In this document: positions 54,662 to 62,098 of the stretch, one piece after another
Layout: each line of letters begins with the position of its first letter
Position numbering within the stretch: the stretch's first letter is position 1
Assembly (NCBI RefSeq): GCF_019976755.1
Contig: NZ_AP023441.1
Span: 2,911,501 to 2,975,500, forward strand
Reading direction: 5' to 3'
From: Nostoc sp. MS1
GTDB lineage: Bacteria > Cyanobacteriota > Cyanobacteriia > Cyanobacteriales > Nostocaceae
DNA length: 64,000 bases
Made by a program: the position numbers and the translations under genes
The notes under the pieces: generated by a model
Databases searched by the model: none
Seen by the model: the letters and a program-made list of their open reading frames with translations, nothing else
What the model was told of the DNA's origin: nothing

Positions 54662-55489
54662 CTACTCCTTAGCGAGTTGTGCTTTAGCCTGTTGCCATAG
54701 CGCTTCTAACTCATCCAAACTGTAATCTGAAAGAGGGCGATCAACTACCGCTTCCATTTTTTGTAACCTTTGAACGAAGCGTTGATTTGTCCCTTGTAAT
54801 CCTTCACTGGGGTCAAGATTATACCAACGGGCTAACTGAATCACCGCAAATAGTAAATCACCTAATTCCGCCTGTTGGCGTTCTGGCGTTTCCTGGGCTA
54901 AAGCTTGTTGAAACTCCTCGAACTCCTCATGGAATTTTGCCCACACACCATCAATATTTTCCCACTCAAAACCCACAGCCGCAGCTTTTTGGGATATCTT
55001 CATCGCGGCGGTAAGTGGCGGTAGAGTACGCCCATAACGACTGAGTTTGTCACTCAGCTTTTGATGTTGTGCCGATGCTTCGCCTTTTTCTGCCGCCTTA
55101 ATCTGTTCCCAGTTTTGCCGCACCTCATCTACGCTATTTACCGACACATCACCAAATACATGAGGGTGGCGGCGGATTAATTTTTGTGAAATGCCTTTAG
55201 CGACTTCTTGCAAAGAAAATTGCCCATACTCACTAGCAATTTGGGCTTGTAACACTACTTGTAATAATAAATCACCCAACTCCTCAGCGATCGCCTCTTT
55301 ATCCCCCGTCTTAATCGCATCTACAACCTCGTAAGCCTCCTCAATGACGTAAGGTGTCAGAGTTTGCGGAGTTTGTGCCAAATCCCAAGGACAACCCCCA
55401 TCAGGCGATCGCAATTTAGCCACAACATCAATTAACTCTTGTAACGCTGCCAAAGTATCACCGTTATTTTGTGCCTTTTCCTCGGTCAT
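54662..55489 (-). CDS. mazG: Nucleoside triphosphate pyrophosphohydrolase MazG
   Basis: A 275 aa MazG that hydrolyses NTPs to NMP and PPi. Two copies of the MazG fold are seen. The N-terminal one has LRSPDGGCPWDLAQTPQTLT with EEAYEVVDAI and ELGDLLLQVVLQA. The C-terminal one has EEFEEFQQAL and ELGDLLFAVIQLARW. The EExxE and ExxD metal-binding residues are present in both. Its start lies inside the end of the DUF2227 gene (26 nt overlap), so the two are one transcription unit. Confidence 0.95.
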   Translation of the reverse strand: MTEEKAQNNGDTLAALQELIDVVAKLRSPDGGCPWDLAQTPQTLTPYVIEEAYEVVDAIKTGDKEAIAEELGDLLLQVVLQAQIASEYGQFSLQEVAKGISQKLIRRHPHVFGDVSVNSVDEVRQNWEQIKAAEKGEASAQHQKLSDKLSRYGRTLPPLTAAMKISQKAAAVGFEWENIDGVWAKFHEEFEEFQQALAQETPERQQAELGDLLFAVIQLARWYNLDPSEGLQGTNQRFVQRLQKMEAVVDRPLSDYSLDELEALWQQAKAQLAKE

Positions 55490-56069
55490 TCACCCTTACT
55501 CCCTTACGACGACTCGTTACTTTACGCTTCTTAATTTTGCCACTAGGAAGTATGCCGCGAATCCCCTGTTTGCGGAAACGCTTGTAAGCCGAACCTCCCC
55601 AATCGCTCAGAGAATGACTCATCGCCCCCAATTCTAAACCTAAGAACAGGGCAAGAAATTCTGTAGCGTAACTAGAAAGTGATCGCCCTACAGTCTTTTC
55701 TACATCCTGCCATGTTACAGCTACATTCCCAAACCTATCGGCGATCGCCAAAATTACTACCATCAACACAGCCAGCAAGCTGCTAAGGTAGACAACCCTT
55801 AATGTTGTGCCAATAAGCGGCCCGTGGGATAAGAAAGAGCGATGGCGGAGGCTTTTTTGATAGGGTAGCCAAATCCAACGCAGAAACCCCCAACGTTGAT
55901 ATTGACGCGAGTAGATATCCAAATCCGGGCCGAACATCAACCCACCAAACATAAACCCACCAGCCACCAACAAAGTGACATTACCAGAGCGAGTTTGCCA
56001 GAAAGTCACACCCGCCACCATTGGTAATGCCCATAAAGTAATGCGATCGTGCGTCCGACCAGAGGGCAT
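55464..56069 (-). CDS. DUF2227 family membrane protein, putative metal-binding
   Basis: A 201 aa protein of the cyanobacterial DUF2227 family. His and Asp residues (MPSGRTHDRITLWALP, GGLMFGPDLDIYSRQYQRWG, SLRHRSFLSHGPLIGTTLRV, GAMSHSLSDWGGSA) form a predicted metal site resembling those of membrane-bound hydrolases. Several hydrophobic spans are present. The C terminus is very basic (KIKKRKVTSRRKGVRV). The function is unknown; the overlap with mazG suggests co-expression. Start is ATG 56069. Confidence 0.85.
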   Translation of the reverse strand: MPSGRTHDRITLWALPMVAGVTFWQTRSGNVTLLVAGGFMFGGLMFGPDLDIYSRQYQRWGFLRWIWLPYQKSLRHRSFLSHGPLIGTTLRVVYLSSLLAVLMVVILAIADRFGNVAVTWQDVEKTVGRSLSSYATEFLALFLGLELGAMSHSLSDWGGSAYKRFRKQGIRGILPSGKIKKRKVTSRRKGVRVNDRGKGTK

Positions 56070-56176
56070 TTATTGGTTCTCAAAAATATTGCAAAATTTT
56101 TTCTCAAAAATACTAGCGCAATCCAAAATTATTTGCTATATTGTTTAATTGTGAGCGCAAACAGAAAAGCGCAAGC

Positions 56177-56249
<73 letters not shown>

Positions 56250-56526
56250 TAGATATAGCAAGTGCTAACATAACTACTCGTTTGTACAGTGATTAATTAT
56301 TGTCAGGGTGACTTTTTAATTGTCGCTGTAACCAATTAGTATCCTGAAAGCAGTGATGACTAATTATTGTTATTTTGTAAGATAAAAAGTTTGGCTCACA
56401 CAAATCAAGTTTTTGATGTATTGGCTAATTGGATTAACTTTGAATCTAAGTATATCCTTACCTTTGTCCCGTTGTTTAAAATTCCTTACTGCTAGTTAAG
56501 ACATGGCAGTTTAGATTTTTCTAAAA

Positions 56527-56543
56527 GGGTAGTACAGGACTTG
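56527..56543 (-). ncRNA. tRNA-homing guide (17 nt) after the atypical repeat
   Basis: CAAGTCCTGTACTACCC on the minus strand directly follows the atypical repeat and matches the tRNA-Val 3' end at 15 of 17 bases (mismatches at positions 2 and 8); similarity stops after base 17. Short partial-match guides aimed at tRNA genes are known from V-K CAST homing. Whether it is transcribed is unknown. Confidence 0.75.
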
Positions 56544-56702
56544 CTTTCAACCCTCCAATTGCTGAAATATGGCAACTCGCTATGAAATTGGACTACAGTA
56601 TCTGTTGCGTAGCTCTTTCAACCCACTCAATACATGGAGGGTTGTTGCTACTTCATCACAACTTCATCCAAATTTAAGTATGTGTTCTGCTGTCAACCCA
56701 CC
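56544..56702 (-). CRISPR. Degenerate type V-K-like CRISPR array with atypical terminal repeat
   Basis: Reading the minus strand: a truncated repeat tail GGTGGGTTGACAG (56690-56702); a 38 bp spacer (56652-56689); a full 37 bp repeat (56615-56651) starting GTAGCAACAACCCTCC and ending GAGTGGGTTGAAAG; a 34 bp spacer (56581-56614); and an atypical repeat (56544-56580) that keeps only the end GAGGGTTGAAAG. The full repeat has the 37 bp length and the ends CAACAACC...GTGGGTTGAAAG of Cas12k-type repeats. The first repeat is cut off exactly where a TGTACA begins, marking a deletion junction. Confidence 0.8.
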
Positions 56703-56733
56703 TGTACAGTGACAAAAAATTAGTCACTGTACA
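56703..56733. repeat. 31 bp palindrome at the distal CAST end
   Basis: TGTACAGTGAC (56703-56713) and GTCACTGTACA (56723-56733) are perfect inverted repeats around AAAAAATTA. The outer copy is the element tip; the inner copy abuts the truncated CRISPR repeat and probably marks the deletion join. Confidence 0.85.
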
Positions 56734-57003
56734 GAAGATTTTATTTATAAAATATTTACTAATGAGGAAATGTTCTTGTAGCGTTTTTTAGGAAGGTGTT
56801 GTTAGCTGGTTGTGCAAAGATTTGTTGTAATCCGTTTAAAAGGGAATTGAGCGTTAAATCAATCAACCATGACTTACAACTGACACAAGCAGTGCAGTAA
56901 AGGGTTAATGTAAAGATTAAAATAAGCTATTTTTTTTGCGGAAATCTCAAATTGTCTACTGTAGCTTTCATTGTCAACAATTTAATTTCACAAGAGGCTA
57001 TCA

Positions 57004-57651
57004 ATGATTCATAAAATTAACGGTTCAGACGCTCGCCATTCTGTAGTATCTCAAATCGAACTAGATTTATTAGCAACGTTACTAGAATCAGAGGATGCGG
57101 CTTATCCTTGGAATCCTGGTGATGCTGAATCAGAAGCATATTTTGACGAACTCGAACGGCAATTTGCAGCCCAAGAGGTTTTAGATGAAGAACTGACAAC
57201 TAGAGCGCAGGTTTTTTACGACCAACTCGATAACCTATGGTCTGGCGTAAGCAATGCTTCACACTACAATCATACTACAGAGTCTACAGTTGTAGCTCAT
57301 CTTCAAGAAAATTTACATACAGCTTTTGCAGCTGGTATTCCTCAAGCGTTGCTAAATGCGATCGCCACTAAAGCAGCAGAGATTGTTACATCTGGGCAAT
57401 CTTTAGGCGAGCAATTAGTAGAATGTGTACAAAGTGTATTACCCACATGGGGAACAGAGGACTTATTAATCTTCACCCGTCCCTACGCTTATGCAATGCG
57501 GAGCCGGGAAGAACAAAACCTCACATCTATAGTTGATAACGTTAATAATCAGGATTGGTCTAATTTATCAGAAATCGAACAGGCAAAGATGAGTGTAGCG
57601 ATCGCTTACTATGCTATCAAACAGCTTAATGATTCCCAATCAGAAGCCTAG
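57004..57651 (+). CDS. Conserved hypothetical protein
   Basis: A 215 aa acidic, largely helical protein with no signal peptide or membrane segment. ELDLLATLLESEDAAYPWNP and the acidic DAESEAYFDELERQF occupy the N-terminal third. The C-terminal half is helical with EQLVECVQSVLPTWGTEDLL and FTRPYAYAMRSREEQN. I do not recognise a family and no catalytic motif is evident. The codon use and HIP1 content (GCGATCGC inside the gene) are ordinary for the genome, so it is probably a native cyanobacterial gene. Start is ATG 57004 with AAGAGG upstream. Confidence 0.75.
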   Translation: MIHKINGSDARHSVVSQIELDLLATLLESEDAAYPWNPGDAESEAYFDELERQFAAQEVLDEELTTRAQVFYDQLDNLWSGVSNASHYNHTTESTVVAHLQENLHTAFAAGIPQALLNAIATKAAEIVTSGQSLGEQLVECVQSVLPTWGTEDLLIFTRPYAYAMRSREEQNLTSIVDNVNNQDWSNLSEIEQAKMSVAIAYYAIKQLNDSQSEA

Positions 57652-57840
57652 ACTCTGTATTTTGTTAGTTTATTCTTATTTTGATTTAACTCCGGTGAAC
57701 AGTAAGATTGCTCACAGGTGGCTTTGTTGTAGGAACTTTTAAATCTATAGTGCTAGCTTTTACTCATAAAAAACCATTATATTGTCACCATAAGCTGATG
57801 AAAAAATTAGCACAATCTATCCTAAGATAGATAATACTAG

Positions 57841-57920
57841 TTCGTAATTCGTAATTCGTAATTGGTATCAATACTCAGCACGCGCTAAACGCGCCGCTAC
57901 CGCTAACACAACTCACAACT
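57841..57920. repeat. STRR (TTCGTAA)n plus palindromic block
   Basis: Three TTCGTAA units at 57841-57861 precede a block (57868-57920) containing CAGCACGCGCTAAACGCGCC, which matches the in-gene copy at 25268-25320. It lies 10 bp before the PrsW gene stop region. Confidence 0.75.
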
Positions 57921-59258
57921 CTATTTATTATCAAGAAAGCGAGTAGCAAAATTTTGCGATCGCGTGGGTGATAATGCTCTAGCCTTGAGAATTGCTGCCA
58001 TCAAGAAAGCGTAAGACAAGACCCCAACAACGACTAAGAGTAAATTATTGCTGTGTCCTGCGGTATTCCATAAAGCATGAAGTGCGGCGGCGCTGAGATA
58101 GCCAACTGCAAGAATTTGTTTAGCATGACGGGGTTTGAGTGCAGCCAACCCGATAAAATATCCCAAATAGCCACTATAAGCCATGTGTCCGGCTGGCAAA
58201 CCTAATATTCTGGCAATTAAGACTTGTAAACCAACATCTGTACCCGCTTGTATGGACGCGGCTGGTACATATTGACCGAGAGTTTCTAATAAAGTGAAGC
58301 CAACAGCCGAAGCTGTTCCTAAAAGAATCCCATCCAAAGGTTCCCAAATACCGATCCGCTCCCGCCAAGGTGATGGTAGTCCTAAAGCGATGAGATATGC
58401 TGCCAATATAGGTAAGGCTTTGAGTAATTCTTCCATTAACCCAGCGCCAAAAAAGTACCCCACAAATAACTCTGTGAGGCTGTTGACTGGTTGATCTACG
58501 GCTGGTACGTCGCCAGGAAGAACTACACGAAAAATGTAAATGAATAAATTTAATATCGGACTGAGCAAAATTAACGTTGTCGTCAAAGCTGCACCGACTA
58601 AGACCCACCAAGGTTTAGGTTTGCCGCACAGTTGGTAAATAAAATAGTAAGCAGCTAAGGCGATATAAGTTGCTACTATGACTTGATTAGCTTGTGGCCT
58701 GCCTACCGTGGCAAACATCAACACTACAAATACTACTGTCAGTATTCCTGGGACAAGGTAAGCTTTACGTGTCAAATCCTTCCCAGTGGAAATGATGGGA
58801 AACAGTTGAGTAAAGCTAACCGAATCTGGCTTTTGTGGGGAATTTTTAGCTGAAGGTAGAGGTGAAGCTTGATTGGTGATAACTGTAGGTTGGGGTGCAA
58901 CGGCATACTCGAATAGAAATTCTGGGCCATCCGCGCCTAAAGAAATGCGATCGCCTGCGTGCAACTCCTGACACCCATACAAGCGCTGACCGTTTAAATA
59001 AGTACCATTGGCACTGTTTAAATCACAAAGTACCCAGCTAAATGTGTTATCGACAGATGAAGCGACGGGACGAACCACAGCATGACGGCGGGACACCATC
59101 CGATACATCATGGCATCTAAAACAACTTGGCAACTGGGGTCACGTCCAATTACTACCTCTTTACTGGTAAGCGAGTAGCGAGATTCTGATCCAAATGCCG
59201 CTCCATTACCAGACACTAGCCGCAGAAAAGCATTATGTCTTGCGTTTTTGCCTGTCAT
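57921..59258 (-). CDS. FHA domain fused to a PrsW-family intramembrane metalloprotease
   Basis: Residues about 20-115 form an FHA domain (GRDPSCQVVLDAMMYRMVSR with the Arg/Ser/His phosphothreonine-binding residues, then DLNSANGTYLNGQRL). A Pro/Ser linker follows, then about 8 hydrophobic spans with the PrsW motifs MEELLKALPILAAY (EExxK), HMAYSGYLGYFIGL and AALHALWNTAGH, which hold the zinc ligands. PrsW proteases cleave membrane proteins, for example anti-sigma factors in Bacillus. The fusion implies that phosphothreonine signals from Ser/Thr kinases guide or control proteolysis. Start is ATG 59258. Confidence 0.9.
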   Translation of the reverse strand: MTGKNARHNAFLRLVSGNGAAFGSESRYSLTSKEVVIGRDPSCQVVLDAMMYRMVSRRHAVVRPVASSVDNTFSWVLCDLNSANGTYLNGQRLYGCQELHAGDRISLGADGPEFLFEYAVAPQPTVITNQASPLPSAKNSPQKPDSVSFTQLFPIISTGKDLTRKAYLVPGILTVVFVVLMFATVGRPQANQVIVATYIALAAYYFIYQLCGKPKPWWVLVGAALTTTLILLSPILNLFIYIFRVVLPGDVPAVDQPVNSLTELFVGYFFGAGLMEELLKALPILAAYLIALGLPSPWRERIGIWEPLDGILLGTASAVGFTLLETLGQYVPAASIQAGTDVGLQVLIARILGLPAGHMAYSGYLGYFIGLAALKPRHAKQILAVGYLSAAALHALWNTAGHSNNLLLVVVGVLSYAFLMAAILKARALSPTRSQNFATRFLDNK

Positions 59259-59597
59259 CGAGTAGGTTTTTCCAAACTAATTCCTAAAATACCTTGGCAT
59301 TGGAGGTTAAATTGACCGCGCCAATAGCAGCATTGATAAGTACACTATAGCTTTACTCTTTGCGAATAAATTTAAAATTCACTCATACAAAATTTAAAAT
59401 TATTTCTCTTAATTTTGACAAGTCTTCTTTTTATAAAAAGTATAGTTTGTACTTTATTTATTAGATGTGTCAATTATAAAAATCCTGTAATTAATAAAAA
59501 GTACAGATAGTAAACAAATTTTGACAGTTGACAGTTGATAGTTGACAGTTGACAGTTAGCAATTGTTCTGACTTGCTCCCTCATTTCCCCCCACTCT
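59259..59597. other. AT-rich spacer with STRR
   Basis: No gene is seen. Tandem TTGACAGTTGACAGTTGATAG units lie at 59520-59558; the rest is AT-rich with no clear structure. Confidence 0.5.
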
Positions 59598-60275
59598 CTA
59601 CTTACAGGCTTTTTGCTGCAAATATGCCACTAGCTGTTCCCCTGCACTGTCAATGTGGTGTTTGAGTAAGGGAACAGCTATTTTAATGTCTCGTTTTCGG
59701 CACGCCTCTAAAAGTTGATAGTGTTCTTTTTGAGAAAATTCTTGGTAGTCCATTTGCGCCATTTGCACCCGGACGTAGCGATCGCAATTTATATGTAATG
59801 TCTTAATCATCCCTAACAGGCGTGGACGTTCGGCTGTGGCGTAAAGGGTGGAATGAAATTCCCAGTTTAATTTTGCTAATTCACCAGCATCAGTAGCTTG
59901 GTTGCTGGCTTCCAATATTACTGCCGCTTTTTCTATATCTATTTCCCTAATTTTGGGAATGGCTAACTGTATCGCTGTTACTTCCAAGGCGCTACGAATT
60001 TCACAAATTTCCTGTAATTCCGCCGCCGTCAGTACGGAAACGATCGCACCACGATTAAGATGCAGTGTCACTAAGCCTTCCGCTTCCAACTGCCGCAATG
60101 CTTCCCGCACAGGAATACGGCTGACACCAAACTGTGTGGCAATTTCGTCTTGTCTGAGAGATTGTCCTTCCGCAAAGATGCCGCGTAGAATCGCTTCCCG
60201 CAAAGCATCGGCAATTAAATCGGGGGTGCTGCGTTGTTGTTGCAGCACGTTAGCAGCTAGTTGAGTTAAATCCAT
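59598..60275 (-). CDS. GntR-family transcriptional regulator (FadR subfamily, FCD domain)
   Basis: A 225 aa repressor-type regulator. The winged helix (residues 20-82: DALREAILRGIFAEGQSLRQ, DEIATQFGVSRIPVREALRQ) is followed by an all-helical FCD ligand domain (ICEIRSALEVTAIQLAIPK, LNWEFHSTLYATAERPRL). FCD domains bind small carboxylic acids via a metal. It is divergent from leuA, with 75 bp between the starts and two palindromes there, so it probably controls itself and leuA. The effector could be a leucine-pathway acid; this is inference. Start is ATG 60275. Confidence 0.92.
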   Translation of the reverse strand: MDLTQLAANVLQQQRSTPDLIADALREAILRGIFAEGQSLRQDEIATQFGVSRIPVREALRQLEAEGLVTLHLNRGAIVSVLTAAELQEICEIRSALEVTAIQLAIPKIREIDIEKAAVILEASNQATDAGELAKLNWEFHSTLYATAERPRLLGMIKTLHINCDRYVRVQMAQMDYQEFSQKEHYQLLEACRKRDIKIAVPLLKHHIDSAGEQLVAYLQQKACK

Positions 60276-60282
60276 AATTTAT

Positions 60283-60313
60283 ATTGTATACAATTTATGT
60301 TATTGTATACAAT
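60283..60313. promoter_or_regulatory. Two ATTGTATACAAT operators between gntR and leuA
   Basis: Identical 12 bp perfect palindromes at 60283-60294 and 60302-60313, 19 bp centre to centre. FadR-subfamily regulators bind TNGTNNNACNA-type palindromes, which these satisfy. They lie immediately before the gntR start and 38-57 bp before leuA, a position for autorepression and control of leuA. Confidence 0.8.
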
Positions 60314-60350
60314 ATCCAAAATAATTCCCTTAAACCAATGGGAGACAGTT

Positions 60351-61952
60351 ATGAGTATGGAATCCACAGCAGATAGAGTTATCATCTTCGACACCACCCT
60401 GAGAGATGGCGAACAGTCTCCAGGTGCAACCCTCAATGTAGAAGAAAAGCTAGCGATCGCTCATCAACTGGCTCTCTTAGGTGTAGATGTAATAGAAGCT
60501 GGTTTTGCTGTGACTAGTTCTGGGGATTTTCAAGCGGTGAAAACCATTGCTGAAAAAGTCGGAACCCCTGATGGCCCAGTGATTTGTAGTTTGGCAAGAG
60601 CGGTACGCCAAGATATTCAAGTCGCCGCCGAGGCTTTGAAAGGTGCAGCGCGTCGGCGCATCCACACATTTATTGCCACCTCGGATATTCACCTGCAATA
60701 TCAGTTGAAAAAATCTCGTAGCGAAGTATTGGCGATCGCAGAGGAAATGGTTGCCTATGCGAAATTGTTTGTAGATGATGTAGAATTTTCGCCAATGGAT
60801 GCCAGCCGTACCGAAAGAGAGTTTTTGTATCAGGTATTGGAGAGGGCGATCGCCGCAGGTGCAACTACAATTAATATTCCTGACACTGTTGGTTACTGCA
60901 CACCCAAGGAAATGGGTAATTTAATTCAAGGGATTCGCCAAAACGTCGCCAATATTGACCAAGTAATTTTGTCAATTCACACACAAAATGATTTAGGTTT
61001 GGCAACAGCCAACGCTTTGGCAGCAATTGAAAACGGTGTGCGTCAGGTAGAGTGTACGATTAATGGTATTGGCGAACGAGCGGGAAATGCAGCCTTAGAA
61101 GAAATTGTTATGGCTTTACAGGTTCGCAAACATTATTTCAATCCCTATTTTGGGCGTGTAGTAGATAGTGATGTACCCTTAACCAATATCAAAACCCAGG
61201 AAATTTATAGAACTTCCTCCTTGGTTTCCCAATTAACAGGGATGCTGATTCAACCGAATAAAGCGATCGTTGGTGCTAACGCTTTCGCCCATGAATCGGG
61301 GATTCATCAAGATGGGGTAATTAAGCATCGTCAGACTTACGAAATTATGGAAGCTGCATCTATTGGCTTGCCAGAAAACAAGATTGTCTTAGGTAAGCAC
61401 TCTGGTAGAAATGCTTTTCGGACTCGGTTGAAAGAATTAGGTTTTGAATTGGGCGAGGCGGAATTAAATAAAGCCTTCAATCGGTTTAAAGAAGTCGCCG
61501 ATAAGAAAAAAGAAATGTCGGATTTGGATTTAGAGGCGATAGTCAGAGATGAAACCCAAATTCAAGTAGACAGTGGTTTTCAGATAGAACACGTACAGGT
61601 AATTTGCGGTGACTGTACTTGTCCGACTGCAACTATCACTATTGTCACCCCTGACGGCAAAATTATCACCGATGCCAGTGTGGGTACAGGCCCAGTAGAT
61701 GCGGTGTACCAAGCTATTAATCGCTTAGTGCAGATTCCTAATCAATTGATTGAGTTTTCTGTGCAGTCGGTGACGGGTGGAATTGATGCACTGGGAACGG
61801 TAACAATTCGCTTAGAATATCAAGGGCAAATATTCTCTGGACAAGCATCTGATACTGATATTGTAGTGGCGGCTGCTTATGCTTATATCAATGCTGTCAA
61901 TCGTCTTTATCGGTATTTGGAAACGCAGAAGTCGGTTTTGGTAACTTCTTAA
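60351..61952 (+). CDS. leuA: 2-isopropylmalate synthase
   Basis: Condenses acetyl-CoA with 2-oxoisovalerate, the first step of leucine synthesis. The catalytic TIM barrel has IIFDTTLRDGEQSPGATLN near the N terminus and SIHTQNDLGLATANALAAIE with metal ligands; NAFAHESGIHQDGVIKH follows. The C-terminal leucine-binding domain (about residues 390-530) ends TVTIRLEYQGQIFSGQASDT, so feedback inhibition is expected. The start is ATG 60351 (MSMESTADRVIIFD, 533 aa) with GGGAGA upstream; the open frame further upstream runs into the operators and is not coding. Confidence 0.96.
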   Translation: MSMESTADRVIIFDTTLRDGEQSPGATLNVEEKLAIAHQLALLGVDVIEAGFAVTSSGDFQAVKTIAEKVGTPDGPVICSLARAVRQDIQVAAEALKGAARRRIHTFIATSDIHLQYQLKKSRSEVLAIAEEMVAYAKLFVDDVEFSPMDASRTEREFLYQVLERAIAAGATTINIPDTVGYCTPKEMGNLIQGIRQNVANIDQVILSIHTQNDLGLATANALAAIENGVRQVECTINGIGERAGNAALEEIVMALQVRKHYFNPYFGRVVDSDVPLTNIKTQEIYRTSSLVSQLTGMLIQPNKAIVGANAFAHESGIHQDGVIKHRQTYEIMEAASIGLPENKIVLGKHSGRNAFRTRLKELGFELGEAELNKAFNRFKEVADKKKEMSDLDLEAIVRDETQIQVDSGFQIEHVQVICGDCTCPTATITIVTPDGKIITDASVGTGPVDAVYQAINRLVQIPNQLIEFSVQSVTGGIDALGTVTIRLEYQGQIFSGQASDTDIVVAAAYAYINAVNRLYRYLETQKSVLVTS

Positions 61953-62017
61953 CTTTGTGGTTTAATGAGTGATTTTAACCACAGAGGCACGGAGAACACA
62001 GAGGAGAAATAACAAAG

Positions 62018-62054
62018 GGGTTTTATGGATTGATGAGAATCTGCCATAAAACCC
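62018..62054. terminator. Hairpin between convergent leuA and tic22-like genes
   Basis: GGGTTTTATGG (62018-62028) and CCATAAAACCC (62044-62054) form a perfect 11 bp stem, followed on the plus strand by TTATTAATTTAA. It is probably the leuA terminator, though the T-run is weak. Confidence 0.65.
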
Positions 62055-62098
62055 TTATTAATTTAATGCTGAGTGTTGTTAAAAATTTGCAGGTATAA

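Larger units (their letters stand above)
56283..56733. mobile_element. Internally deleted or non-autonomous type V-K CAST (Tn7-like) remnant
   Basis: Both ends are TGTACAGTGA-type: TGTACA at 56283-56288, and at 56728-56733 on the other strand. Units resembling TnsB sites (GTGAY, AT-rich, TTGTC) occur at 56289-56304, 56308-56324 and 56356-56370 near the tRNA and at 56711-56727 at the far end. Between them is a CRISPR array of V-K-like repeats ending in a guide matching the adjacent tRNA-Val. There are no tnsB, tnsC, tniQ, cas12k or evident tracrRNA sequences, so transposition would need proteins from elsewhere. No 5 bp target duplication is seen (TCGTT versus GAAGA), suggesting decay or rearrangement. 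The assignment rests on recalled features of known V-K elements. Confidence 0.82.

Noticed and set aside
56548..56644. 10 bp inverted repeat CAACCCTCCA/TGGAGGGTTG taken as an attenuator
   Set aside because: Better explained as parts of the two CAST-type CRISPR repeats (56544-56580 and 56615-56651).
56283..56733. Clean transposon insertion with 5 bp target duplication
   Set aside because: The flanks TCGTT and GAAGA do not match, so I describe it as a remnant rather than an intact recent insertion.
60297..60350. Longer N terminus for leuA
   Set aside because: It would be encoded by the operator palindrome, lacks a ribosome binding site and is not part of the LeuA family.
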